A stretch of 64,000 nucleotides of DNA from Saccharina japonica. Lineage: Eukaryota > Sar > Phaeophyceae > Laminariales > Laminariaceae. Within the stretch, counting starts at the first letter, position 1, and each line of letters opens with the position of its first letter. The translations under genes were made by a program, and so were the position numbers. The stretch lies in assembly GCA_008828725.1 (NCBI GenBank), contig MEHQ01003724.1:302081-366080 (forward strand), in the 5' to 3' direction. Shown in pieces: positions 51,856 through 64,000 of the stretch. The notes beneath the pieces are model-generated. The model had not been told where the DNA came from and ran no database searches. It worked only from the letters and a program-made list of their open reading frames with translations.

Positions 51856-52739
51856 NNNNNNNNNNNNNNNNNNNNNNNNNNNNNNNNNNNNNNNNNNNNN
51901 NNNNNNNNNNNNNNNNNNNNNNNNNNNNNNNNNNNNNNNNNNNNNNNNNNNNNNNNNNNNNNNNNNNNNNNNNNNNNNNNNNNNNNNNNNNNNNNNNNNN
52001 NNNNNNNNNNNNNNNNNNNNNNNNNNNNNNNNNNNNNNNNNNNNNNNNNNNNNNNNNNNNNNNNNNNNNNNNNNNNNNNNNNNNNNNNNNNNNNNNNNNN
52101 NNNNNNNNNNNNNNNNNNNNNNNNNNNNNNNNNNNNNNNNNNNNNNNNNNNNNNNNNNNNNNNNNNNNNNNNNNNNNNNNNNNNNNNNNNNNNNNNNNNN
52201 NNNNNNNNNNNNNNNNNNNNNNNNNNNNNNNNNNNNNNNNNNNNNNNNNNNNNNNNNNNNNNNNNNNNNNNNNNNNNNNNNNNNNNNNNNNNNNNNNNNN
52301 NNNNNNNNNNNNNNNNNNNNNNNNNNNNNNNNNNNNNNNNNNNNNNNNNNNNNNNNNNNNNNNNNNNNNNNNNNNNNNNNNNNNNNNNNNNNNNNNNNNN
52401 NNNNNNNNNNNNNNNNNNNNNNNNNNNNNNNNNNNNNNNNNNNNNNNNNNNNNNNNNNNNNNNNNNNNNNNNNNNNNNNNNNNNNNNNNNNNNNNNNNNN
52501 NNNNNNNNNNNNNNNNNNNNNNNNNNNNNNNNNNNNNNNNNNNNNNNNNNNNNNNNNNNNNNNNNNNNNNNNNNNNNNNNNNNNNNNNNNNNNNNNNNNN
52601 NNNNNNNNNNNNNNNNNNNNNNNNNNNNNNNNNNNNNNNNNNNNNNNNNNNNNNNNNNNNNNNNNNNNNNNNNNNNNNNNNNNNNNNNNNNNNNNNNNNN
52701 NNNNNNNNNNNNNNNNNNNNNNNNNNNNNNNNNNNNNNN
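51856..52739. other. Assembly gap (884 N)
   Basis: Uninterrupted N run preceded by a poly-C then poly-A stretch. Long open frames crossing it are artefacts. Further exons of the beta-helix gene may be hidden here. Confidence 0.99.
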
Positions 52740-53101
52740 GGGGGGAGTTAAAATACCAGCTTTTGATGAAGGCTATCGTATCGAAGACGGCTTTTTTATT
52801 CACCTGCGAACTGTGTACGTTTAAACAGTAAGGAGTAGAGGCTTCGATGTTGGGATGACTTACATTACTTGGTATTTTCAACCGAGGCACTGGCCTCTTA
52901 TAGGGACCTTACAACACTAACACCCAGCTAGCCTTAACGCTAGTAACGAAGAGCACACTGTTTTGGCCGTATTGAGTTTTGTGTTGGTGTATGATTAAAT
53001 AAGTTTCTTCGTAAAAATATTAAACTAATGTGTACCAATTTATGGCATTATTTGTTTTTCACCTACGAGTCAAACGACATCCTACGTGAGTGAGAGCTTA
53101 C

Positions 53102-54791
53102 CGCCTCCGTGATGGTGAAATCAGTCGCCCCGTCAAGAATGAGCCCCGGTCCTTCGAGACTTCCACGCCCGGAGAACACGTCAAATCTGTCGCGTTTCGG
53201 CAAATACGAGTGGACCAAGAGCACGTCGACAAAAAACAACATGGAAGAAGCTGTCACGATTGTACTCAGAATATCGAGCGCATCGGGTGTGTTTGGAGCA
53301 GCTACTCTGCTGTCTCCGCAACAACGTGACTCTACTCTCACGATGCTCGACTGTGTACATTGCGTCATGCTCGACTTTCATCCGATGTTGAGACGCGTGC
53401 TACGTTAGAGATGCACCAAGTTTTGCCCTCAAAGGGTGATCACTTAAGGACCCCCCTACTTCACCCAAAATTGCGTTTGTTCGGAGGAAAACAAAAGTGC
53501 TACCCGATGAACATTGCCATGACCTATTCAAGTGCAACAGGGAAAATATTGTAATGGAAAAGGAACAAATTCCGGCGATTTGGATTTAAGGAGCCCGGTC
53601 GCCCACAAACGTTTTCAGCTAGGAAGTGATACTCCTATCGTGGCACGATTCTTAATCAGGGCATGCATGTGAGAGACGATCGGCCAGATTTGATACAGAC
53701 GGCGAAGGTTGCCCTTGCTTGTTGGGGCTATCACATGGCTGTGAACACGGTGAACACTTGTGTTCTGAGAGGAAGACCAATCGCCCAACCAACATGACGT
53801 GATCTGGTGTGCGCTTAGAGCAGGCAGCAAGGCCAGATCAGGATCGTCCGGTTGTCCTTACGTGATGCGATCAGCGTCCGTGATGCGTGCAGCAGCCAGT
53901 GGGCAATCGTCCCCAATAAAATCGTTGATGATTATGTCCTGGTACGCACAGCGAAGCAAGTAAAGCGCGGGTGCAAAGGGTGCAATCACACAATATCGGA
54001 TGTAAGAACGCCATTATTAGCGTCGGGACGGAACGCCCTGCACGTAATGTCCCGCCCAGAATATCCGCTACCGACCTACATGAAAATACCTCGCCAACGG
54101 ATACATTGCAGGACACGGAACGTGCATGCAACAAAACAATGAAACCGTGCAAACGCGAAATCTTACAGCCAACCGCAATAATACAATTCCTCGAGCGGAC
54201 CACATAGCCGCATTCGACGGTCTGGCATGTAAGCGTACCTCGGAGTCTTTGATGTCGAAGCAGACGTTTCCAACTGTCCCCTCGGCGCCTGGAGACTCCC
54301 GGTTGGAAGACACCCGAACGTTGTTCACCTGCCGACATCACCATCACGAAACGTTCAACTTTGTCTCAACAGTCGATACCAAACGAATACATTACCGGCG
54401 TTGAGTGCAGCCCAATGGCGTAAATCCTCACCCTGTCCGCAATCCCAAGTGCAAAGCATCGGCGCGATGTCTGCGTGCCTCGAGTGCAGCGCAGCCTGCA
54501 TCAGGTAAGAGAACCGTGGTGCAGCAACCATCCGTCAATATATTAAGAAATGAAAAATAAATGAGCGGCTGAAACAGATAATTTTGACCCTCCGATTGTT
54601 TGTTATATACTCACCAAGGCATTCGAAACACCGTTAGCGGTGATGACGCCGTCGGCACCAGTGCCGCTCCCGTGAAGCCTGAGGATCGCTTGGTCCTCGT
54701 GGGAAGTCCTGCTCATCAGGCTAATGCCACTCTTGAGGAACACGGGGCCATCCAAATAGAAGTCGCCATGTACCAGATTCACTTCCAGGGC
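53102..54791 (-). CDS. Right-handed beta-helix (pectin-lyase-fold) protein, internal exons, partial
   Basis: Four minus-strand exons: 54791-54615, 54328-54239, 53938-53862 and 53186-53102, with phases 0,0,2 matching and good GT/AG sites. The first reads LVHGDFYLDGPVFLKSGISL then QAILRLHGSG and VITANGVSNAL, the usual entry of pectate-lyase-like folds (a barrier strand, a 'gpv.LksGvsL' turn, then rungs). Next come VNNVRVSSNRESPGAEG, DIIINDFIGDDCPLAA, and FDVFSGRGSLEGPGLILDGA, with rung-like repeats. Proteins of this fold act on polysaccharides; in brown algae the mannuronan C5-epimerases are a large family, but no catalytic motif is visible here, so the activity is open. The 5' part and 3' part were not found; the 3' side runs toward the N gap. 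Confidence 0.5.
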
Positions 54792-54837
54792 CTGAAGTTG
54801 GACAAGTATCACCGGAAGGGAGGGGGTGCACTTCATT

Positions 54838-55220
54838 TTCATGCATGGCCGTAGTCGTATGACCATAGACCCTCGCATCTCTACAATGCCGGGACGGAGC
54901 ATGTCGGGTTTTCACCGACCAGGCAGACTTTGCTAGCACCAAGTGCGAAGCGCCGTGAGGTACTCGGCGAGTCGCATGAAGGGTGAGCTTCATCCTACTA
55001 AGAACCGCTTGTGAGGCGGAGGGGGGGGGGAAGCATACCCAAGAGCGCAGAGGCTACTTATGTCACGCATGGCAGTAGTCGTATTGCCATACCCTCGGAT
55101 CCCTACAATACCGGGACGGATCACGTCGGGTTTTTAGGGGGGTGTACTCATGTCGTGCACGGCCGTAGTCGTACGACCAAAGACCCTCGCATCCCTACAA
55201 GGCCGGGACGGGGGGGGGCA
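54838..55220 (+). repeat. 180-bp dispersed family, cluster of copies
   Basis: A near full copy (54,838-55,020) with landmarks GGCCGTAGTCGTATGACCAT, CAATGCCGGGACGGAGCATG and TAAGAACCGCTTGTGAGGC, followed by two truncated copies (55,060-55,130 and 55,139-55,215). Each starts after a G run. Confidence 0.85.
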
Positions 55221-55949
55221 ACCATACCGAAGAGCACAGAGGTGTGCAACGTACGTCGTACAGGATAAGAGAACCTTAGGATCGTTTGGTCAATACTAAT
55301 ACCTAGTACGTACATTAATCGAATACCCCAGAGATACGCACTGAAGTATATCATACCTACCTATTTACCTTTACCGTTCATTATACATATATACCAGATG
55401 CTTATGTCATACCAAAACCGGGGTCTCGTGTGCCGTTTCGAGCCCGAACGGGGTCTGATGGCACTCTCGAAGGACGGTTGGAGCTACAGCAGTAACGCCA
55501 CGGAGACCTCTAGAAACCCTTACAAGCGCCTCGGGGAGAGTCCAACAAACACACGAACCATCACCACAACCTAGGCCCCGATGTTCTACATCTACAGAAC
55601 TTCTACGAACCCTGGACAAGCATCCGCATGGCTACATCGTCTCTACCACACAGTGACGTGTTTCGTGTAATCCTATCCCACTGCACCCGATTGTCTCTCT
55701 TGTTGATCTAGCAAGTTTCTGCTCGGCCAGACAGCGTCGTTTAGACACGCCGAACAAAGACAACAACAGCTGTAAAAAACATACAATATCCACTCCTGAC
55801 CGACAGTCCTGATCGACCACGTTCAGTACGGGGGCGGGAGGACGAAAAATGTCTTGAATGGAAGACGGGTGTAAACAACGCGATTTATTCATACCGTTTC
55901 CCTCCCGGACATACCCCCCCCCTGCTCTGTCTCCCTGCTCCGTCTCCAA
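55216..55949. other. Region without a recognised gene
   Basis: Between the beta-helix gene and the USP34-like exons. Minus-strand frames of 70-105 codons occur but have no splice support or recognisable motif. Exons upstream of the beta-helix start or downstream of the USP34-like exons could be missed here. Confidence 0.3.
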
Positions 55950-56020
55950 AGGGATGCGTGGTCAATGGCCAAATGACTAAGGCAAGCAACAAATGAGTAC
56001 GCCCCCCCCCCCCCCCTCCT
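55950..56020. repeat. 70-bp dispersed repeat
   Basis: GGGATGCGTGGTCAATGGCC then AAATGACTAAGGCAAGCAAC and AAATGAGTACGCC plus a C run. A second copy lies at 61,520-61,590. Both sit beside exons of the USP34-like gene. Confidence 0.85.
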
Positions 56021-56102
56021 CGCTGAAGGTGATCTTATACGACATTAGGACACATGAACGCTCCAGCAAGCAGGCAAAAAGCAAGCAGCAAGACTCGCTT
56101 AC

Positions 56103-59100
56103 CCTCCAGAAACGCTTGTACGGGGATGGATTCCATTGGAGGGTCCCTGCCGCGACGGCACCCTCCATCTCGGGCGGCACAACGTCTGACAAATCAAGCA
56201 TCTCCACCTGAAATAAACACCGTAACAAAAAAAAAGGGCAGAACGGGACGGCGGGACGCGCGCGTGGTACGGGGGCATGTTGAGAAACACCAAGAGCTCT
56301 CTCTGTCTCTCTCTCTCTCTTGTCCTCAGCAGCACAAGACTCAAACTCGTTTTTTTGCACGAATGCACATTCAACCACGAATCGAATTTTCTAAATCACG
56401 GTTTGTATTCTCCTCATCAAATCTACCCGTGGTACGCTAGTAAAATATGCTAGCGGTGCGTTAATCAAGTAGATACGTGGTACATACGTTTTTCTTTGTT
56501 TTTCGGTATGAAAACACGACATAAATGGGTTAAGGCCAACATACAGCAAATCAAAACGAAAACACAAGAAATACACGGGTAACAAATACAACCGACACCA
56601 AGAAAATAAAAATAAATTTCGGCACCTGAACGCCGTTGCTGATGGAGCTCTCGACCCTCGTCACCCCCGGCTCTCCCTCGGCAGGACCAAGCTTCGTTCT
56701 TGTCGCAATCTCCAGCAGCCGCTCCTCTGCCGTCTTGCCGAAATATATCGTCTCGTACGCCCTGATTTCGTGCGCCGCAAGTCAGAAAATAAGTACTTAA
56801 CTCTCGTACGTAGGTAAAAAAAACAGCAATTGAACTAAACAATAGTTTTCATTTTGGTTTTCATTCATCATCCATCACTCCAGATCATTTTTATTTCATC
56901 ATCCGCACGAATCAAGGCATCAGGAACCAGGACAGCAGTGCTTGTCAGCAAATAAAACACGTGCTTGCTACGCTCGTCAATCAATGATCATCAGATCGTA
57001 TAAAGTCACGGATCAGGAATGAGGACAGTGCCCGTCAAATCAACACAAATGCACTTATGGCCAGATCATCGATCCTTATCTGTATGATCTGTTTGATCTG
57101 TACGATCTGTCTGATCTGTACGATCTGTCTGATCTGTACGATCTGTCTGATCTGTACGATCTGTCTCATCTGTATGATCTAGCTCACGTTGCCGGGTGGG
57201 AGCCGTATAGTCTGCATGGCTGAGAAGACATCTCCTGGGCTGTACCTGTACTATACAGATCCTGAACAACACAGCATTCCGGTAATAGTGTGTGCGTACA
57301 TATTATTATATTATTAATAAGAAAACAAAACTACTAGTAGTTATCAATTAAAAAAAACATTAGCGTACGATCACGAAGGCAACTTTCTTGAGGAGCAGGT
57401 CGTACCTGAGGTTTTCCTTGATCTGCACCAGTTCCGTCTCCTTCACCCTCGACGGCCCGACGGTTCTCAAGGACCCGTACGTCTCGTTAAGGTGTTTCGT
57501 CATCCAGTCTGCCAACGGAAACATGTCGTTGCTCGCCAGCTTGCTCACGTACGTCCCAACCGCCACATTGTCCGCCTGAAACAAAAACACGAACATGACA
57601 ACACGTTGCCAGATAAAAAGAAGAGAGGCAGGGTTCGTAGAGTGGGAGTCAAGGGAGCCTAGGGTTCAGGGCGCGGGGGGGGTTGTACTCATTAGCCGCA
57701 TAGCATGCATGGCCGTAGTCGTATGAACATAGAGCATAGAGCATAGAGCATAGACCCTCGCATCCCGACAATTACGGGACGGAGCACGCCTGGTTTTCAA
57801 CAATCAGGCAGACATTGCTTGCACCAAGCAAGTGCGAAGCGCCGTAAGGTGCTGGGCGAGTCGAATGAAGGGTGAGCTGTATCCTCTGGTAAGAACCGCT
57901 TGTGAGGTAGACTTGCAATGGATGACAGTTTCGAATTTATTGGGTGGGATGGGGAGGGGTAGGGTTATAGGGGTAGGGATAGGGCTTCTCACGTGATTTT
58001 GGGTGGTTCGGTGCAATGCAACGGCAAGCGGTCATCTCGGTCAGCCACCGCTCTCATGAGACCGCACAATACGACAAACACACACGTGTGAGCGACCGCT
58101 CTCACAAGACCATACCCAACACGTCAAATCTGCTTTGAATTTTGGTTGATCTTCCCCACTCAAGCTGAGCTCTCACCATGTATATAGAATGCAAACCACA
58201 CTTTCCCCTTTTTTCCTCATTTACGTTGTTCGCAGGTCACACTACTATTGACTCTTTGCCGTGTGCTGCCATGTGCCGCCGCTACCACGCCAGCCCAGAA
58301 AAAAAACAAAGTCGCCTTTCATTCACACCGCACAGGTATGAACACGCAGGTATGTTACTTGGGCGTACCCGCAAGTCTATCCTTTGCCCATTTGCCATGC
58401 ATGACACGCGAAGACTGCCACAGAGCAACAGAGCAGCAACAAGTCCTGCCTGTCATGCCATACAATAACCAGGCAATATCAGTATCAAACAGTACTGGTA
58501 CTGCTGTATGTACGAGCAACTATTACAGTCGTAGGCCTCACCAGCAACTCCGACAAGACGACGAGTACGCGGAACAGCCACTTGTCGTACTTGTCCTTCT
58601 GCGCAATCATGAGCCACAGGAGCTTCCCCTCTGCCTCCTGCTTCCCAGCTCCTAGCACCAGCTGCAGTCGCTCCCCCTGCACAAACGACACGCGCCACGT
58701 TTTTGCTTCAACATGAAATAACAAATACAAAAAATTACGTACGTACAAACAACACAAAAACAACCAAATTAAACAAAAACAACTATTAATAGTTGAAATA
58801 AAACAAACCAAAAACTATTTGAAAAACAAAAAAAAACAAAAACAATGCAAAACCACACAAAAAAAAGGAAAAAACAAAACAAAAGCACAAAACTAGAAAC
58901 AAGGCCAAAACAAACCAAAATCAAACCAAATCAGCAAATCAGACCATACCAAAACACAAAACACACATGCATTCCGGTTCAAAACGTGGCACCTGATCGG
59001 GCCGGCCACAGGCCCAACGCAAGCGGAGCGACGCGATACGAAGCGGCAAGGCCTAGACTAGACGCCCCACCTGCAGCGTATCCTCAAGCTCGAGCCAACT

Positions 59101-62100
59101 CCGCATGGCAATAAGCCAACTGTCGACATCGACGTGCGATGTGGAGTCCACCCCTTGCACGATCATGCGGGACAAAGGTCGCAGCAGCTTAGAGCTGTCG
59201 GCAGCCCAAGAACACATCAGCTCCGCGGCAGCCTCAGGAGCGTGTTGCTCATCGAATGCCTGTCGAAAAAACAAACGGGGAGTTGTACAATAGCACCAAC
59301 AAGGGTGGTAGGTATCGTGTGTCAGGGGTGGGAGAGATGTGACATCAACAAAAAAAACAGCAGTAACAGCGAAGAGTTGGTGACAGTCCAGAAGCAAAAC
59401 TTGACGTATACCTGGTACGAAGCATACTGTTTGACGTAAAAACGACCGCAAATAATGTTTTTGTCTACAGCAGCAGTACTCATAAGGACAGTATACTTCG
59501 TACATCATCACCAATACCAACTCCAGCATTTAACACCAATACCCCATAATGAGCACCAACATCAACACACCAAAACTAACACCACCAACACGAACACCAA
59601 CAACGCCGCCACCACCATCACCACCACCACCAAGCCAAGTCGACTCCCACGGCAACACAACTCCACCTCACCAGATCGTAGAGCATCTGGCAGCTCAGGC
59701 ACCGCCTGCAAGCCACCGAGAGCGCGACGCTCCTCGCCCTCTCCTTCGCCGTCATCCCGCCTCCACCCCCAACCCTTGCCCTGGCCGCTACCGGCCCACC
59801 AGCAACACCCGCAGAGCGGACACCACCATTCCCTCCCCACCCGGCCTCTTCCGCAGACACAGTGCCGGCCAAGCTGACCGTCGACGGCAAGGCGGATGCT
59901 GCCGCCCCCGGAGAGGTCTCACCCGGAGCGGCGGCGGCGGCGGCGGCTGCTACTAGTTCGTTAGCGTCAAGGCTAGGCGGAGAGGAGGCTAGGTCTGCGC
60001 TGTGAGGGAAGGAGACTGCGGGGCCTACCGGCATGGACCTGACGGCTCTCATACTGTTCAAGATGGGGCGGGGGGGCGGCCGGCGTGCGGGGGCGGGCGG
60101 CGTGGGAGGGGAGGAGGGGGAGGGGGTGGAAGAGGAGGGGGTGGCAGAGGTTGCCGGGCGTAGGGCAAGCGTTAATGTTGGCTACTATTCATAATGACGA
60201 CGAAAGAGGCAGCTGCTTCGTGTGAACTAGATAGTTAAAGTAGCAAAGTACGGTCGATTCGCTTGTTTGGCGATGACAAAGACAACAACAGCCACAAACA
60301 AGTGAAGAAAAACAAGTGTCTTGTTTCGAGTAATCGGCAAGAGCGGGCGGCAACCACGACTATTATTGTAGCAGAGCAGAAAAACAAATAATAATAAAAG
60401 GACCATGTAGAAATGAAAAGCACGCCGTGGGCTGCACAACCGCAAAAGACATGGTATGCCACTAAATAAGTAACGCACAACAACAACCCATGTCAGCGAA
60501 GCACATCAGCCAAGCACAGAAAAAAAAACAATCCCGCAACACAACTATACCACATCCAACAAAAAACCAAACAGCAACACAGTCAAGGCAACGCCAAAAG
60601 CCAACCACAATAAACACATACCAGTACACACAAACCAAACCAAGTAAAACCTGCCATCGCTGCGCGTCCTCTCCATGTCGGAGGCGTTATCCGTCTAAGA
60701 CCACCTGCACCGACTGCACCGTTCCCACAGGCTGAACCAACCCAATCCATCCCAACACCACCCAACCCGACCGTACCCGATCGTACCCGATCGTACCCGA
60801 TCGTACCCGATCGTACCCCACCCAGCCCAACCCAACCCAAACCAACCCAACCCAACCCACAAAACTAACCTGTCGTCGCTGCGCGTCCCCTCGCTATCGG
60901 AGGCGGTATCAGTCTCAGACTCGACCTGTACCGACTGCACGGCCCCCATGGGCTGCCACCGAGCCGTCTCCCCAGAGTGCGTGCACAGCGTCCGTAAACA
61001 GCGCACCAAGGCAGAAAAATGCGGAGGTGCAGTCTTGTGGCCCATCCTCTGCAATCGGTTCTTCGCGTCATACACAGGGCTCTCGTCCTGAGGGTTTCCA
61101 CAAGTAAGGGCGCATCGGGGGGGGGTATGCCGCACGATATACTATCTGGGCGGCGAAGTTGTGGAGTTGCTACGTGGGCATGGCCACACGTTCGAATGTG
61201 ATCGTTGTGTCCAATTTCCACACATCTCCCAGATAATCATTTAACAGTTCCCACAGCAGTAACATCTCCCTACGCAGTGGCATTTATTTCCGTCGCAATC
61301 AGTGTATGTACCCTACGATATCACATTCAACTAGTCATATTAAAGGTCTTTCCTCCATAATCGCCGTACCATGACACCATATTAAAACCTCTGTACACAT
61401 TAATTGTCGTACTCTATAGTATGACACTTGAGCTTATCCCAGGCGCAGGGCTCGCACCACAAATGACCAGCCCACCCGACCTTTTCAAGGAGCTTGAAAA
61501 AACTACGCTCCGTCTCGAAAGGGATGCGTGGTCAATGGTCAAATGACTATGGCAAGCAACAAATGAGTACGCCCCCCCCCGCCGCCCCCCGCCGCGGCAG
61601 CCGGCCACCCGCACCCCACCCCCTCCCAAATAACGCCTTACCTGCAAAAAGAACGAGCTGAGGCGGCAGACCATTCGCCTGTTCAGCAGCAAATCTCTCT
61701 CCCTGTCCCCCATGTTGCTCACGCCCTCGATAAACTCCAAAAACTGCTCCAGCCGCACCCAGGCCCGAGCGGCGTCCGGCAAAAGTCCGAGCCACCCCGA
61801 CACCACCCTTCCCAGCCGCGTGCAGGCGGGACCTTTGCCCTCGTCTCCGAGGACCCAGGGCAGGCTGTCGTTCTCCTCCGTCGGGACGACGCTCACCGCC
61901 GCCATTTCGGGTGCCGCAGTGATGTCACCCGCGTCCTGCTGCTGCTGCTGCTGCCGCTGCTCTGCGAGCGGGGAAGCATCTTGAGGGGGCTCCGGTAGGT
62001 CTTCACAGTCCAAGTACCTGCTCACGGAGGAATAAGGAGCAGCGGGGGGAGATACTCGAAATTCATGCATGGCCGTAGTCGTAGGACCATAGACCCTCAC

Positions 62101-64000
62101 ATCCCTACAATGCCGGGACGGAGCATGTCGGGTTTTCACCAACCAGGCAGACCTTGCTTGCACCAAGCGTGGGGGTGTACTCGATATTCATGTATGGCCG
62201 TAGTCGTATGACCATAGACCCTCGCATCCCTACAATGCCGGGACGGAGCATGTCGGGTCTTTACCGACCAGGCAGACATTGCTAGCACCAAGCGCGAAGC
62301 GCCGTGAGGTGTTCGGCGAGTCGCATGAAGGATGGGGGGGGGGCGAGGGCGACATGGTTGGTGACAGGTTAGGGTCTTATTCAAGCGGTGGTCGTCTGGT
62401 TTACTTGACTTGCTGGCGTACTTGTAGCCCGGACTCATGGCGGTGGCAACATAAGCAGCACTTACGACGACGGCTACGTACTACAACACCAACACCAACA
62501 TCACGACCAACAACACCAACAACAGCACACACCAAAAACACCAATAACACCGCCACCATCACGACCAACATCATCAACCACATCACCAGACGTTCAAAGA
62601 CACAGCGCTCCTGCAAAATTATCAAAATCGTGGCGAGTGTCTGAGTATTCCGTCGATGGGTATCAAAGTACCATTTAATAGATAGGTCTCTTTCCGCGCC
62701 CACCTGTCGCCCTCTCCCTCAGCCAGAATGCCGAGAAGGTGGATATAAAACCCACACATAGCCACGCGCACAGGCCTGTCTGGACACAGCAGCAGCATTT
62801 CTCGCATCCCCTGCATCCCCCCCGCCGTCTCCGCGTCTAGGAACTCCCCTGCCGCCTTAGGGTTGAGATCATACAACCCCTGCAAGGAACGAGAAGGCCA
62901 AACCAAAAAGACACGTCAAGCCAAGCCACGCAAAGCCAAGCCAAGCCAAGCCATGAGGAGGGCAAAAAGAGGAACAGAAGATAATTATAAGAGGAATTGA
63001 AGATGGGCAGAAGACAATAATAAGGAATGTCGCTCTTTATGATACTCCTTATGTGCCGCACAAGCGATCCAACATAAATTCCAAAAAACAAATGTCCCCG
63101 AATATGTAGACGCAGTTGTGAACTTGCGAAGTGCTTAAAAGAGGATATATAAGAGGGATACACGAGGGCTATAAGAGGACACTGTACTAGACGAGTGAAA
63201 TGTAGAGGACTGGAATCGGCGTACCAGGTATAGATCAAACCTAAAAGCAGATTAGAAGCAGACCATAAGTACCACCCGCTTAGTCTAAGAGAGCCTTAAA
63301 AAGAGCATACCTGGTACAGGACCTTTAGCACGGTTACAAAGAGGACTGTCCATACAGCGGACTAGAGGAGGGTTGAAGAGACGGATTTTCAAGACAACAA
63401 ACAGCAAGAGACACTCCAAAATGAGTACAAACAAATTTGAACAGAAACAAAGAAATTTGAACAAGAAGAGGCAGGATGGACAAAAGAACAGTACACACCG
63501 AGGGCACCAACCGACGCCAAAACAAAACAGAGCGACATCCCCACCCTTCCCACTCGCTACCAACACTCCATCACCCCACACCCCACCTGGAGCTGCTCCA
63601 CAACCGAAGCGAAACCGTCGTTATCCTGCGCCCGAGCCAAATTGTTCAGAGCGTACCCCGTCCCCCACTCCAAAAATCCCTCCACCAAATCTCTCTCCGC
63701 GGACGGGGGTTTCGGTGGCATCAGCGCCACCGTCGCCCGCCCAAGACTACCAGCACCCCCCTCGATCGCGCATGCAGCGGATGCGGAGTTTGGTCTCGCG
63801 TGCGGCGGTTCTGCCGCAGAACACAGCAGCGCTTGCCTCACGCGCGCTCTGGAGGCCACCTGCCGAACTGCCGTGAGGATTTCCAGCACGAAGTTGGACA
63901 TGTCCGGGTGGTACAACTGCCGGTCCAGGAGAAACCTGGAAAACAAGTCGGTGGCGGCGGCGAGGGGTTTTGTGTACGGGAGGCGAGTTTAGGGGGGGGG
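56103..64000 (-). CDS. USP34/USP9X-type giant ubiquitin hydrolase, C-terminal helical region, partial
   Basis: Ten minus-strand exons: 64000-63587, 62879-62704, 62017-61642, 61087-60870, 59999-59672, 59259-59071, 58676-58542, 57575-57406, 56761-56626 and 56207-56103. Every junction agrees in phase, totalling about 749 codons. The segment MREMLLLCPDRPVRVAMCGF parallels the LRDVLLRCPDIQVRQ block of USP34. VRLEQFLEFIEGVSNMGDRE then LLLNRRMVCRLSSFFLQ parallels the following helical block, and DESPVYDAKNR with PPHFSALVRCLRTL fits next in order. Later exons give SWLIAMRSWLELEDTLQ and FPLADWMTKHLNETYG. This corresponds to the armadillo-like region after the catalytic domain, which is therefore off the right edge. 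Exon 5 carries an Ala/Gly-rich insert and exon 3 a poly-Gln. The 3' end was not found below 56,103. Family call from remembered motif order; moderate certainty. Confidence 0.6.
57060..57275. repeat. GATCTGTAC-family dispersed repeat, copy 4 (reverse)
   Basis: Reverse orientation relative to copy 1. Holds an expanded 20-bp array TGATCTGTACGATCTGTC (about 4.5 units, 57,080-57,175), then TTGCCGGGTGGGAGCCGTA. Lies in an intron of the USP34-like gene. Confidence 0.8.
57676..57925 (+). repeat. 180-bp dispersed family, copy
   Basis: Full-length-like copy with a local triplication of ATAGAGCAT, inside an intron of the USP34-like gene. Confidence 0.8.
60652..60735 (-). pseudogene. Duplicated fragment of USP34-like exon 4
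   Basis: About 84 bp roughly 80 percent like the 3' end of exon 4 (60,870-60,955), sharing GTGCAGTCGGT and GACGCGCAGCGA. It has an in-frame TAA and its donor reads GTTTTA instead of GTTAGT, so it should not be spliced. Confidence 0.7.
60750..60862. repeat. CGTACCCGAT and CCCAA tandem repeats
   Basis: About five units of the 10-bp word CGTACCCGAT flanked by CCCAACCCAA-type runs, lying exactly between the functional exon 4 end and its degraded duplicate. Confidence 0.9.
62043..62345 (+). repeat. 180-bp dispersed family, two copies in tandem
   Basis: A truncated copy (62,043-62,168) directly followed by a longer copy (62,169-62,335), both in plus orientation within an intron of the USP34-like gene. 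Other copies: 19,050-19,275 and 21,868-22,075 (reverse), 50,822-50,880 (truncated). Confidence 0.8.

Noticed and set aside
51484..52890. Open frames of 340-468 codons
   Set aside because: They cross the N gap; the apparent length is due to unknown bases.
57075..57180. CRISPR-like array
   Set aside because: The regular 20-bp units are contiguous repeats with no unique spacers, and the genome is eukaryotic.

Overview
The window looks like nuclear DNA of an intron-rich eukaryote, most plausibly a brown alga (Ectocarpus-like). The support is inferential. Genes have many short exons with GT-AG introns of 0.3 to 2 kb or more, and neighbouring genes lie on opposite strands with short head-to-head gaps. 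There is a single-exon ankyrin protein with a WRRRK tail and a beta-helix gene of the kind expanded in alginate-making algae. Microsatellites and dispersed repeats are abundant. I recognised no bacterial operon, CRISPR array, integrated virus or transposase gene. The exon models below were built by hand; in almost all of them the intron phases agree across consecutive exons, which is the main internal support.

Left part, 1-26 kb: four conserved genes in two divergent pairs. ER alpha-glucosidase I (MOGS-like, minus strand, N-terminus only) faces a GPATCH4/PINX1-like G-patch protein (plus). A mitochondrial-type LYR-motif protein (minus, five exons, 106 aa) faces tyrosyl-DNA phosphodiesterase 1 (TDP1, plus, about 15.5 kb). 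The TDP1 gene is unusual. It has an N-terminal SUMO-interacting-like motif followed by a ubiquitin-interacting-like motif. Two of its exons are duplicated in tandem with both copies intact. Its last intron has gained about 3.4 kb carrying a 1.43-kb foldback element. Its last exon has a second copy 25 kb downstream.

Middle, 27-44 kb: degraded coiled-coil gene copies arranged as an old, diverged inverted duplication centred at 34,350/34,351, with 205-bp tandem repeats in its arms. Nested inside is a perfect, spacer-free palindrome (34,351-40,166) followed by a partial direct copy. The arms show no divergence I could see, and all four isolated N bases in the window lie in this region, so a fold-back assembly error is at least as likely as a very recent rearrangement.

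Right part, 45-64 kb: an ankyrin-repeat protein (minus), the diverged copy of the TDP1 last exon with its flanks, an 884-base N gap, a right-handed beta-helix (pectin-lyase-fold) gene (minus, partial), and ten consecutive exons of a USP34-like giant deubiquitinase (minus, open at the right edge). Three dispersed repeat families (a GATCTGTAC-rich family, a 180-230 bp family ending in a G/C run, and a 70-bp family) are scattered through 18-62 kb.

The recognised genes are independent housekeeping functions (glycoprotein trimming in the ER, nucleolar RNA biology, mitochondrial assembly, DNA-protein crosslink repair, deubiquitination). Nothing indicates that they form one pathway.
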